Of a DNA stretch of 64,000 nt, positions 28,813 to 37,740 are shown piece by piece. Under the pieces are notes generated by a model. It worked only from the letters and a program-made list of their open reading frames with translations, was not told the origin of the DNA and searched no databases. The stretch covers positions 124,001-188,000 of the forward strand of contig JAJFHZ010000017.1 of NCBI GenBank assembly GCA_021775355.1. Reading direction: 5' to 3'. Made by a program: the position numbers and the translations under genes. Numbering within the stretch: position 1 is the first letter of the stretch; each line of letters opens with the position of its first letter. The stretch comes from Amylibacter sp. Its GTDB lineage: Bacteria; Pseudomonadota; Alphaproteobacteria; Rhodobacterales; Rhodobacteraceae.

Positions 28813-29901
28813 ATGCCAGTCTCACTGGTCGTTGGGGGTCAATTTGGATCCGAAGGAAAAGGCAAAGTCGCACTAGAAATTGCACGAAGGTCTCAGGAGA
28901 CCTCGGTGACTCTTGTGAGGGTCGGTGGACCAAATTCCGGCCACACAGGATACAATAAGCACAGACGAAAATTTGCACTGCGACAGCTTCCTGCGGGATG
29001 CATCGATCGCAATGTAGATGTGATTTTCCCAGCTGGATCGTATATCGATGTAGAGGTTCTATTCAGCGAAATTGCCGAACTTAACTATCCTAAAGAACGC
29101 ATTTTTATCAGCCCATTCGCTAGAGTTGTGACACTTGAACACAAAGCTTGGGAGAACGCTTCAGGGTTAACTGGTGCGATCGGCTCAACAGGCAGCGGTG
29201 TTGGTGCTGCTGTAATGGCCTCGGTCGCTAGAGGAGCGACAAATTTCGAGCTCCATTCGGTACTTGCGCAGGACTGGGTTCCACTTGCGCGATATGTGTA
29301 TAATAAAAAGACTAAGGTTCCACATGACACAACCGAAATGATGCGTGTGTCCTTGCAAAAGAAGGGCCGCATTATCGTGGAAGGAACACAGGGCTTTGGT
29401 CTTTCGTTACTTGAGGGTGGGTTTGGCAACAAAGCGACCGCTAGGTCGACGACAGCTGCCGCCGCTCTTGCCGAAGCTGGATTGAGCCCGCGCGATGTTG
29501 ATGACGTAACCCTGGTTATTCGATCATTCCCAATACGTGTGGCTGGCAATTCAGGCCCGCTTGTCGGTGAGATGAATTGGCAGGATGTGGCGAGTAAATC
29601 TCGGTATGGCGATGACCTTCGTGAGTACACAACAGTAACTAAGAAGTTGCGGCGTGTTGGCAAGTTCGATGCGGAAGTTGTAAGACGCGCCATTCAATCG
29701 AATAGTCCTGATCGATTGGTTATGAACCACCTTGATTACGTCGGATCACCTGAAGACTTTTCAGATCAATCAAGTCAACTTTTCCAGTTTGTCGCAGGAG
29801 TGCAAACAAACCTAGATCGTTCCATAGACTGGTTCGGCTTTTCTGAATTTGATGTTTTAGATAAATTAAAGGTCCTTCCGTGTGAGCAGCAACGTTTCTA
29901 A
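28813..29901 (+). CDS. Adenylosuccinate synthetase homologue, PurZ-like
   Basis: 362 residues, about 70 shorter than bacterial PurA, closer to short archaeal forms. The N-terminal loop GGQFGSEGKGK has Ser at 13, where PurA has its catalytic Asp. GGPNSGHT keeps His44, and VEGTQGFGLSLLEG is present. The PurA guanine-recognition motif T-K-x-D is replaced by N305-H-L-D308, and the arginine-rich loop reads TVTKKLRRVGKFD (about 274-286). Loss of the Asp and of GTP recognition are the traits I recall for PurZ, which makes N6-succino-2-aminoadenylate from dGMP and Asp. ATG 28813 follows GGAGAGTAAA. It overlaps the next gene by 20 bases. PurA activity is doubtful; PurZ activity is inference. Confidence 0.8.
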   Translation: MPVSLVVGGQFGSEGKGKVALEIARRSQETSVTLVRVGGPNSGHTGYNKHRRKFALRQLPAGCIDRNVDVIFPAGSYIDVEVLFSEIAELNYPKERIFISPFARVVTLEHKAWENASGLTGAIGSTGSGVGAAVMASVARGATNFELHSVLAQDWVPLARYVYNKKTKVPHDTTEMMRVSLQKKGRIIVEGTQGFGLSLLEGGFGNKATARSTTAAAALAEAGLSPRDVDDVTLVIRSFPIRVAGNSGPLVGEMNWQDVASKSRYGDDLREYTTVTKKLRRVGKFDAEVVRRAIQSNSPDRLVMNHLDYVGSPEDFSDQSSQLFQFVAGVQTNLDRSIDWFGFSEFDVLDKLKVLPCEQQRF

Positions 29902-31135
29902 TGACGAACCTTTCGAGCTATCAATTGATGATGCCAAGATGCTTGCTCAAAAATTCCGTCCGACCAAAGAGTGTCCTGATATCGCACCGGACCCTTTCAA
30001 AGAGATAGCACCATCACTTTTATCAGCAGAACACATTATTGCCTATGTAAAAGAAACTGGTCTTATAGCACCATTCAATGCGGATACGAGCAAAGGAAGC
30101 AGACTAAAAAAGGCGTCATATGAAGCGCGCCTTGGAAAGGACGCATACTACTTTGAGGTTGTTGGAGCTAGTCCTAGAACAAGTGGGGTTGATCCTAAGC
30201 TAGTACAGCGGAATTCAGAAAATAATCTGGTTCTTCCACCGAATTCAATTGTGTTCGTTGAGTGCGATCTTGAGTTTAGATTGCCGTCGTTTATTGCCCT
30301 TCGTTTCAACCTGAGTATTAGCCACGTACATCGAGGCCTATTGCTTGGAACTGGCCCATTGGTCGACCCGGGGTTCTGGGGGAAATTGTGTATCCCAATT
30401 CACAATCTGACTGACGAGCCTTACGAAATTGAGGACAATGATGGTCTGATATATATTGAGTTTACTAAAACAACCGCAAGCTCGCAAACTGGAAGACTCC
30501 CTACGGGTGATGGGAAATGGGATATTCGAGAATTTATCGACCGGGCGACTAAGCAAGTTGACAAGAAGAAAGATCGAGTTGGTATTCGAAGTGGTATTTC
30601 GCAAGCATTAAAGGATTCGGAAGACGCCAAGAAAAAAATGGAAACTTTTGGTGGTGTAGCGCAGAAAGCGGCCGATAAGGTCGAGAAGATTTCGTTTTGG
30701 GGTGCACTAGCTGGCGGCACATCGTTGACCGCTGTTGTCATTTCGGTTTTTGCGCTCACAGCCTTTTACTACTCCGATATGAACGCACAGTATGATGAGA
30801 TTCGCCCGTCAATTGAAAAATTGACTGAACAGTTTAACGAACATACCGATCGTTTGGATACTGCTGTTCAGAGTGAGACATACGCCCGAGCATCCGCTCT
30901 CACTCTATCGGAAACGGTAACAAACTTTGGTCAAAGCCTAGCTGTTTTGACCAACCAAATGGAAACGGAACGCACTGATCGTCAAGAGATGAATGCCAGG
31001 TTGTTAGCATCGGAAGAGGAGCGTGCCCGATTGCTCAAAGAACTGAATCAGATGAAAACAGCAATTTGTTCTGATCAAACAGATGGTGAAATTTCAGAAT
31101 TTTGTTCCAATTTGACGACTGAATCCGTTGACTAG
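29882..31135 (+). CDS. dCTP-deaminase/dUTPase-fold protein with membrane segment and coiled coil
   Basis: 417 residues. About 40-205 is a DCD/dUTPase fold: ASYEARLGKDAYY, VLPPNSIVFVECDLEFRLPS, GTGPLVDPGFWGKL and DNDGLIYIEF. The catalytic Glu of dCTP deaminase is replaced by Pro172 (CIPIHN), so deamination is unlikely and nucleotide binding is possible. After a charged linker there is one membrane helix (about 276-298, SLTAVVISVFALTAFYY), then a coiled coil of about 100 residues. GTG 29882 lies inside the PurZ-like gene. Layout suggests a membrane sensor or effector that reads a nucleotide. Confidence 0.75.
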   Translation: MSSNVSNDEPFELSIDDAKMLAQKFRPTKECPDIAPDPFKEIAPSLLSAEHIIAYVKETGLIAPFNADTSKGSRLKKASYEARLGKDAYYFEVVGASPRTSGVDPKLVQRNSENNLVLPPNSIVFVECDLEFRLPSFIALRFNLSISHVHRGLLLGTGPLVDPGFWGKLCIPIHNLTDEPYEIEDNDGLIYIEFTKTTASSQTGRLPTGDGKWDIREFIDRATKQVDKKKDRVGIRSGISQALKDSEDAKKKMETFGGVAQKAADKVEKISFWGALAGGTSLTAVVISVFALTAFYYSDMNAQYDEIRPSIEKLTEQFNEHTDRLDTAVQSETYARASALTLSETVTNFGQSLAVLTNQMETERTDRQEMNARLLASEEERARLLKELNQMKTAICSDQTDGEISEFCSNLTTESVD

Positions 31136-31417
31136 GAAGCAGGGAGCTATCAAGGGAGAACCAACCAACGCTCCCGCTAAGTAAGGTAGACCGATGGATT
31201 TGCGGTCAAGAATAGGGCCCATAATTATGCCGTGCCTGCATTATCAAACATCTCAAATTGAGTATCCGCAGAAGATCCAGAAATGCTATAGGTATGCGCA
31301 ATTCACGGGTTTGGGGCTTCTGGATGATCACTTGCATGGATAGAAGGAAGGCTTTCTACATTTGGCGTTTTATTTGACAGGATATAGATCGGTGCGATTA
31401 ACTAGATTTAACGCTAC

Positions 31418-32494
31418 CTAATTCACTAGGCGTAATTTATCGCCAACTATCTTTCTTGCACCGGGACCCTCCGGAATACGCCCAATGCGGTTAAGAAAAA
31501 CTAAAGACTTTATCTCATCTGGCGGCAAAACCAGCTCATTAGCCAGAGTTTCTATAGATTTTCGATTTTTCCATAAATCTTGGATAACCTGTGTCCAGAT
31601 ATCGCTCGGCTCTCGTGGAATTGGGCTAGGCTCATTTTTCAAGAAACCTTTGCGTGACATTTCGATGTATAGCCATTTGGCGCGGTCTTTTTTGATGAGG
31701 CCAAGATCGCAATATCTATGGACCAGCGCACTCAGAGATACCTTCCATCTGTGCTTAATATGGATCAACCTTTCCAATGTTGGATAAACCTTTCGGGCCA
31801 ATATATCTCCCTCTGGCATTAAAAAGGCCGATGCAAATTCATTAGCCTCCTTCTCAACTTCTTTGCCTTGCTGCCCATCACGATGAAGGCAAAGGTGAGC
31901 TAATTCATGTGCGGCATCAAAACGACTACTCTCAGAGCTTTTTGCACTGTTAAGAAATACAAACGGCCGCACTCCCATCCAAAGAGCAAATGCATTCAAT
32001 CTAAGACTTTCTTCCGATAGAGAAAAAACCCTAACACCCCGGTTTTCCAATAGCTGTACCATGTTACCAATCGGTCTTTCGCTCAATCCCCAAATATTTC
32101 GCAGTGTTTGGGCGGCAATTCGTGGTGTGAATTCACTTAAATCTGGAACATCTGGATCAGGCACATCGAATTCCTTTTCAAGCCAATCGGAAAGGATCCC
32201 GCCAATAGCACCTGATGCAAGCCCAGCACCACGCTCACGCTCAGTCATACTGCTTTGGGCTCGAAATGTAGCTGCAACAGGGATTTCCTGATCGCTATTG
32301 AGAAAAAATTCTAACGGAAACCCCAGTGCCGACGAAATTGCTTTTACAGTCTCAGATTTGGGCTGAACTTCACCATCAGTAATACGCTTAAGCTCCCGAG
32401 TAGAGATTCCAGTGCGTTTAGCGATTTCTATGTATGTCAGTTTCTTTCTTAGGCGAGCAATCTCGAATTTACTGGGGCGAAATATATCAGTCAC
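31418..32494 (-). CDS. XRE-family regulator fused to ImmA/IrrE-type metallopeptidase
   Basis: 358 residues. An N-terminal helix-turn-helix (about 8-65, LTYIEIAKRTGISTRELKRI) is followed by an M78 domain with HELAHLCLH (about 194-202) and EANEFASAFLMP supplying the third ligand. Such proteins cleave or relieve repressors in phages and mobile elements, and pair with toxins in some two-gene defence modules. The start overlaps the upstream gene's stop by ATGA. Target unknown. Confidence 0.88.
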   Translation of the reverse strand: MTDIFRPSKFEIARLRKKLTYIEIAKRTGISTRELKRITDGEVQPKSETVKAISSALGFPLEFFLNSDQEIPVAATFRAQSSMTERERGAGLASGAIGGILSDWLEKEFDVPDPDVPDLSEFTPRIAAQTLRNIWGLSERPIGNMVQLLENRGVRVFSLSEESLRLNAFALWMGVRPFVFLNSAKSSESSRFDAAHELAHLCLHRDGQQGKEVEKEANEFASAFLMPEGDILARKVYPTLERLIHIKHRWKVSLSALVHRYCDLGLIKKDRAKWLYIEMSRKGFLKNEPSPIPREPSDIWTQVIQDLWKNRKSIETLANELVLPPDEIKSLVFLNRIGRIPEGPGARKIVGDKLRLVN

Positions 32495-33189
32495 GATCGT
32501 TTTCGTATTGAAACAGGGGTTTCAATCGCCCCATCATCTTCTGGTGATTGGGGAACATATTCTGCTGCGCCACCAAACTCAAGACCGGAAACATTTAAAG
32601 GAATTCGATATTTGCAAGCTGCAATACCGAAGTCAGAGCAGCTCGCGCCAACAATAAGTTCAGCGCGTATCAATATTAACTTTTCACCAGTATTTGTTTT
32701 TTCATGAAGGATAAATACACATAGATGAAGTGCCGTTTCATCACCGTAGCTTACCTCATCAACGCTACAGTTAGAGTCTTCGATCACATCAAAAAAATCT
32801 TCTTGTAAGTCATCTCGAAGCGACTTTGTAGCAGTCCTTTTCCGAGCAGAGGCGAACCGTGGTAACCCTTTCTCTAAGCCTGTTCTTTCACACGTATTGT
32901 GAATTGCCAAAAAATGGCCGTTTTCAAGGTGGCGGACACCTTCCAGCTTATTTTTTGAGGTATCTCTGGCCCATCCCGTCCCCTCTAAAACTCGGCGAGC
33001 AGCACTAATACCTTCCGCATTTCTAGCGCCGAGAGGGTACCAAACTGGATGTGTCGGGTGCTCATTTAATGCTTGAGAAACCATAGCTTCCACAATTATC
33101 AAAAGTGGTTCATCACTCTCGAAACCTACTGACTGTAGTATCTCTGATCGAAATTCAGATTCAGGAAGGACAAATTGTTTCTGATCCAT
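32491..33189 (-). CDS. Hypothetical partner of the XRE-M78 gene
   Basis: 232 residues, soluble, no signal or membrane segment. Segments WYPLGARNAEGISAARRVLE and GHFLAIHNTCERTGL stand out, but no family is recognised. It is encoded directly upstream of, and overlaps by 4 bases with, the XRE-M78 gene, so the two are co-translated. It could be the toxin or the sensor of a two-gene module, which is inference from gene order. Confidence 0.7.
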   Translation of the reverse strand: MDQKQFVLPESEFRSEILQSVGFESDEPLLIIVEAMVSQALNEHPTHPVWYPLGARNAEGISAARRVLEGTGWARDTSKNKLEGVRHLENGHFLAIHNTCERTGLEKGLPRFASARKRTATKSLRDDLQEDFFDVIEDSNCSVDEVSYGDETALHLCVFILHEKTNTGEKLILIRAELIVGASCSDFGIAACKYRIPLNVSGLEFGGAAEYVPQSPEDDGAIETPVSIRKRS

Positions 33190-33774
33190 GTAATAAACTC
33201 CACATTACTTTATACAACTATTTACCATAAACAAGACATGCGCAACCTAAATCGTAATGAAATAAAATAATTAGCTCATCTACAAACGTTTCAACCTTCT
33301 CAAACCCTTCCATACATCTGGCAACCTCCTAATATTGGTCGTAATACATTAATGCCCTTTGTCGGAATAGGGTCTCAGCCCATTATAAGAGCCAACTTGT
33401 TCGGTGTTGATATTACAAACAATCCTCAACGGTATAGGTTTTTCAATGCAAACCTCAGCGGAACCTAGTTCCAAGATAATCCTAAATTCAATTTTGTCCC
33501 ACAAGTGCTGACGTTAGACACCTTGGCATCTTCGCTGCGTCCTGCACCAAGGTCGGCTGTGCGCTGTTAGCGACATTTGCAAAGTTACGGCTCGCGAGCG
33601 CGCCACCGGGCAAGACCGGCACAGTCCTGCCGTTCATCGTGCAACAGGACGCCGCGATGCAGCTTTGGGCCATGAGGGGTTGGGGATTGAGTTCCGGGAT
33701 GGCAAATAATAGGGTGGCATAGAGGCTTGGGCCGACATACGTTGACGTAAGTGAAGCAGAGGCCGGATTGCGCT
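33190..33774. other. 580-bp gap with repeat copy 3
   Basis: AT-rich to about 33480, then GC-rich. Contains the repeat copy at 33549. The composition switch suggests a junction between two separately acquired segments. No gene is supported. Confidence 0.45.
33549..33578 (+). repeat. Dispersed intergenic repeat, copy 3
   Basis: It starts AAGGTCGGCTGTGCGCTGTT and continues AGCGACATTT. It matches the family pattern at both ends but is more diverged in the middle. Confidence 0.5.
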
Positions 33775-34644
33775 ATGACGACATTACCTGACGACGCACT
33801 GCGGAAGCCTCAACATGAAGTCCAGAGATTGCTGGGTCGATGTTTGCTGCGGCTGCAACAGTATGAGTGTCTGATCAAGGCCATTATGGCGAGTCACGAA
33901 ATCTCAGGGACGGCTCAAACCTTGGAGACGCTCCAAGCTAGGCGTATATCCGACACCGCTGGCAAGACGCTTGGCACCTTGGTCGGCAACCTTCTCGGAT
34001 CGTATGTTGTTTCCAACAAGATCGACCCTCCCGTCGAAACGGCGACCAATTCTCCTGAGGATGTCACGTCGTTTGCCATGAGGATGCATCTGGAGCTTTC
34101 GGACGCGGATTTCGCCCGAACAGAAAATGAACTAAAAGAATTGGTACTCCTGCGGAACGACTTGGTTCACCACTTCATCGACCAGCACGACCTCTGGAGC
34201 TTGGATGGATGTCGTGGCGCGCAAGATGCATTGGTCGCTGCCTACAGCCGAATAGATCAACATTTTGAGCAACTCCGAGGTTGGGCTGAAGACATGCAGC
34301 AATGCCGGCGGCTGGCCGCAGAGTTCGTTCAGTCAGATGCCTTCCGCGACTTGGTGGTCAATGGCATTGCCCCAGATGGCACAGTGGATTGGCCTGTCGC
34401 GGGCGTCGTGAGCGCTTTGCGAGAAGCAGAGGGTGAGTTGGCCGTTGATGGGTGGGCACCCGTCACGGAGGCTGGCATGTGGATTGCAGAGCGACACCCC
34501 GAGCAACGACCCGCGAAGTATGGATGCAGCAGTTGGCGGCAGGTCGTGCATGAGTCGCGCATCTTCGAACTTAGGTACCGAGAGATAGAGGGAAAGCGTG
34601 CCGCGTGGTATCGGGAAAAGGAGAACTCCGCGAAATCACACTGA
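33775..34644 (+). CDS. Protein with C-terminal LOTUS/OST-HTH-like domain
   Basis: 289 residues. The N-terminal two thirds are helical (QHEVQRLLGRCLLRLQQYE, LVLLRNDLVHHFIDQHDLWS), a pattern reminiscent of HEPN-like or swt1-like helical domains (RNDLVHH), though I cannot assign one. About 215-270 (GWAPVTEAGMWIAERHPE, KYGCSSWRQVVHESRIFEL) fits a LOTUS/OST-HTH fold, which binds RNA or G-quadruplexes. GC-rich (34 of 60 in 34321-34380), unlike the first operon. ATG 33775 preferred over GTG 33751. Confidence 0.65.
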   Translation: MTTLPDDALRKPQHEVQRLLGRCLLRLQQYECLIKAIMASHEISGTAQTLETLQARRISDTAGKTLGTLVGNLLGSYVVSNKIDPPVETATNSPEDVTSFAMRMHLELSDADFARTENELKELVLLRNDLVHHFIDQHDLWSLDGCRGAQDALVAAYSRIDQHFEQLRGWAEDMQQCRRLAAEFVQSDAFRDLVVNGIAPDGTVDWPVAGVVSALREAEGELAVDGWAPVTEAGMWIAERHPEQRPAKYGCSSWRQVVHESRIFELRYREIEGKRAAWYREKENSAKSH

Positions 34645-34806
34645 AACAAGTTTGCAGCGCAGGGCTGTATTGGATGCTATCCCGGTACACAGGAGTTGGC
34701 GACTAAAGTTGACCCCCCCCATGCCAAAAATAGGACAACTCTAAATCATCGCTTACTTTGGGATGGGGAAGCCCTACCGCGACCCGGCTTACCCGTTGAA
34801 GCGCTT

Positions 34807-37740
34807 CTACCTCTTTTTCTTGGGCTTACTCGGTTGCTTCTTTCCCTTGCAGTTCGGATATTTCACGCACCCTAGGAAAATACCGTATCTACCTCTGCGC
34901 TCAACGAGCCAGCCATCGCCGCACTCCGGGCACGACGAAAATTGGGCTCCACAGCTACATGCCATTGTTCCTGGGTCGGACTTATCAGCAACGGGTAGGT
35001 CGTTGCTGCAAACACTACATGGCCTAAGTGTCTCTCCGCAAAGAAACCGATGCTCGCACGCGAAATAGGGGCTGCCCTTCTTGGATTTTTTGGCGAGCAT
35101 ACGTCCACCACATGCGCCGCATCGATGCTCCGCAACACCTGAATCGCCAAGCTCGATAACGCCGTATTCCTCATCTTCGATCAGCTCTCGCACGAATACC
35201 GAGGGTCTTTGTCGATCCGCTGAAACCGTGACGGATTTCCGCGCGCGGGTTAAAGCCACATAAAAGAGCCGGCGCTCCTCAGCATGATCAAAGTTTTCAG
35301 GCTCTGGCAGAACCATGTCCAACAAAGGATCGTCAACAATTTCTGAAGGAAAACCCATGCGGTCAGCCGCGGCACGCAAGATCACCACGTGGTCGGCCTC
35401 GAGCCCTTTGGAAGCATGCACCGTCATAAAACGGATCGACAGCTTGGGAAATGTCCTGGTCAATTGCGATAGATTGTCAGGCTTCACAAAATGATAGCGT
35501 CCTAGCAGTAAAACGCTGGTCTTTTTGGTACTATTGTTGGTCGGCTCAATAGTCCCTAACGCTGACGAAAGCGATGTGCCCTCTTTGCCTCGGGCATAGT
35601 AGGCAACTCTGATAACTGGCTCATCAGTGGTGCTGGCCGTAACCACTCTCTTTTCAATTTGATATGGGTTCTTAAGAACAAAGCTCCTTGCTGCGAGCGC
35701 GATCTTATCCACACTCCGAAACGTTCGTCCGAGGTCCACAGTGCTGTGCACACCTGTGGAGCCCGCAAAGATTCCACCGAATTCCCGCCCAAAGTTTCGC
35801 ATGAGGTGGATGTCCGATCCTGCAAAGCGATAAATTGACTGCCAATCATCGCCCACTGCGAATATCCGCGCATCTGAATGCTGCGCTTTTAGAGCTAGTA
35901 GTAGTTGTGCTCGCCCATCCGAGATGTCCTGGAATTCATCTATTAGTAAGTGACGATAAGGGCTCTGGTAGCGTCCGGCTTTCACATGCTCAGTCGCGCG
36001 AGCTATCATGTCTTCGAAATCAATCCTATTCTCTAGTCGCTTCTGATAAGCCTCTATGAGCGGTTCAAAGATTTGCAAAAAGGCAAGGTTACGTGCTTTG
36101 TCTTTAACCATTTCGCCGCGTGTCCGGCATTTCCCGACGGTCACCCCAGAGCTCTTGAAATGGCGTAGGAACGTGCTGAGGATCTGCGTAAAGGCATCGA
36201 CCTGGCCCATTTCAGAAAGCGTATCGAATATTTGGTCAGAAGGGATCGGATCCGTCGTCGCATATGGTACCAGTTTCTCCGCAAGAGATTCCGTTAGGCG
36301 GCCTTCTACACGTTCGTAGCTGAAGGTTTCAATGAGCGTTGTGTCATGTTCCTTATGGACCTTTCGCTTCCACGCCATGCCCTCTAGATAACTTTTCCGG
36401 TCAACATATGGTGCCGTTGTTAAGTGGCTCGATCCGTCTTGTCCATGTGATTTTCGAACGCCAAAATGTTCAATATAGACGCCGCTTTCAGTTAAACGAA
36501 AATCTGGCGTGTAAGCAGTCCGTTTGTTCTCAGGAAGATCGTGCTCATAATCAGGTTCGTATTCGTATGCGATGCCATTAAGATATAGCCAGTTAGCGAT
36601 CTCCAATTCCTCAAAACTTTTGACAAGATCGCCTTGCAGGGTTCTGAGCTCGTGCGCCTCTACGTATTGATAGTATTCATCTTTGGTTTTGAAATCCCAC
36701 TCACTTTTATAGGGCCAGTAGAATTCCGAGAACCATTTCAAGATAACCGCTGCCAAACCGTCCTGTTTTGCAACGTCGTCAATTAATATTTCGCGGAGTA
36801 AGGCTCGGAATTGAGCATCATCGCTCGCATGTGGCGCCAGAGCAGGTGCTCCTCCTTCTACTTCCCTAATTATCCCGTACCCCAGGGCATGGAACGTCAG
36901 TGCATCAACCGATGCACCGCTTCGTTCCTTAATCCTGGCAGCCATCTCTTCGGCGGCTTTTGCTCCAAAGGCCATAAGTAGGATTTCGCTCGGTTGCCGA
37001 ATGCCCCTCTGGATCAAATAGGCCGCCTTGGCGACGATAACACTTGTCTTCCCAGACCCGGCACCAGCCAGTACCAAGGTGGCATCTTCATCTGTTACGA
37101 CGGAGAGCCGTTGCTCGGGCGTAAGCGGGTTTGACTCAATCTCATCGAAGAAATCTTTCATCGCAGCCAACTCGACATTGATGAAGGTCTTGATTGCGTG
37201 GTCACGGGCACGTTCGGGAGTCTTCTGAAATCTTGAGACTGCTTCAAGATTCAATCGCTGCTCAGGGTCAATGACCTCTTCTGGGAACGATTTGGGAAGT
37301 TGAGCAATAAGCGCATCAGCTCGTTTAGTGAATGGCTCGAGAAGGCATGCAGAAGGGTAGCGCCGGGGTCGACCAAGGCGTTCAATAGCTTCCGAAAGAG
37401 CTGCTAATTCATTCTCTACCGCGGCGAGCACCTCCGCGAAGGAACGACGCCAGGCCGTGTTCACATTTTCAACAAAAGCTGAGGCTTCACTACCGCTAAC
37501 GCCCACAACATGGATGTTTGATCCGTCATTTAGAGACAACGCGACCGAATGAAACCATAAGTATTTTGTTACCTGAGCTGGCGCTGCGATTTGCGAAAGT
37601 GGCACTTGTTCAGGAGACTTTGCGAGCAGTGTTATTCCCGCATCGTTTAGTTGCGCGCCGTATGTGCTTTGACCAAGTAAACGTAGGAAAAGCCCTGCTG
37701 TGCGACTACGTCTGATTTTCTGAATTTTTTTTGCAATCAA
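34807..37740 (-). CDS. HelD-like (helicase IV) SF1 helicase with C-terminal zinc ribbons
   Basis: 977 residues. The N-terminal region resembles E. coli helicase IV. Walker A is AGAGSGKTSVIVAKAAYL (about 222), then MAFGAKAAEEMAARI, an inserted PDDEXK-like looking segment (EPDYEHDLPENKRTAYTPDF with HFGVRKSHG, about 395-430), LLIDEFQDIS, GDDWQSIYRFAGS, MTVHASKGLEADHV and RRLFYVALTRAR. The last 100 residues carry four Cys clusters (CGACG, CSVCS, CSCGAQFSSCPEC, CVKYPNC), topoisomerase-type ribbons. A 3'-5' DNA or RNA translocase. Single-gene transcript. Fits a defence or repair role. Confidence 0.85.
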   Translation of the reverse strand: MIAKKIQKIRRSRTAGLFLRLLGQSTYGAQLNDAGITLLAKSPEQVPLSQIAAPAQVTKYLWFHSVALSLNDGSNIHVVGVSGSEASAFVENVNTAWRRSFAEVLAAVENELAALSEAIERLGRPRRYPSACLLEPFTKRADALIAQLPKSFPEEVIDPEQRLNLEAVSRFQKTPERARDHAIKTFINVELAAMKDFFDEIESNPLTPEQRLSVVTDEDATLVLAGAGSGKTSVIVAKAAYLIQRGIRQPSEILLMAFGAKAAEEMAARIKERSGASVDALTFHALGYGIIREVEGGAPALAPHASDDAQFRALLREILIDDVAKQDGLAAVILKWFSEFYWPYKSEWDFKTKDEYYQYVEAHELRTLQGDLVKSFEELEIANWLYLNGIAYEYEPDYEHDLPENKRTAYTPDFRLTESGVYIEHFGVRKSHGQDGSSHLTTAPYVDRKSYLEGMAWKRKVHKEHDTTLIETFSYERVEGRLTESLAEKLVPYATTDPIPSDQIFDTLSEMGQVDAFTQILSTFLRHFKSSGVTVGKCRTRGEMVKDKARNLAFLQIFEPLIEAYQKRLENRIDFEDMIARATEHVKAGRYQSPYRHLLIDEFQDISDGRAQLLLALKAQHSDARIFAVGDDWQSIYRFAGSDIHLMRNFGREFGGIFAGSTGVHSTVDLGRTFRSVDKIALAARSFVLKNPYQIEKRVVTASTTDEPVIRVAYYARGKEGTSLSSALGTIEPTNNSTKKTSVLLLGRYHFVKPDNLSQLTRTFPKLSIRFMTVHASKGLEADHVVILRAAADRMGFPSEIVDDPLLDMVLPEPENFDHAEERRLFYVALTRARKSVTVSADRQRPSVFVRELIEDEEYGVIELGDSGVAEHRCGACGGRMLAKKSKKGSPYFACEHRFLCGETLRPCSVCSNDLPVADKSDPGTMACSCGAQFSSCPECGDGWLVERRGRYGIFLGCVKYPNCKGKKQPSKPKKKR

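Noticed and set aside
26928..31135. A complete aminoadenine (Z-genome) pathway
   Set aside because: Only a PurZ-like gene is present; no DatZ-like HD phosphohydrolase, MazZ-like pyrophosphohydrolase or Z-type DNA polymerase was recognised, so genome replacement by diaminopurine cannot be claimed.
34683..34800. IS remnant (run GTTGACCCCCCCC and nearby ORF start)
   Set aside because: No transposase fragment or paired terminal repeat could be identified.
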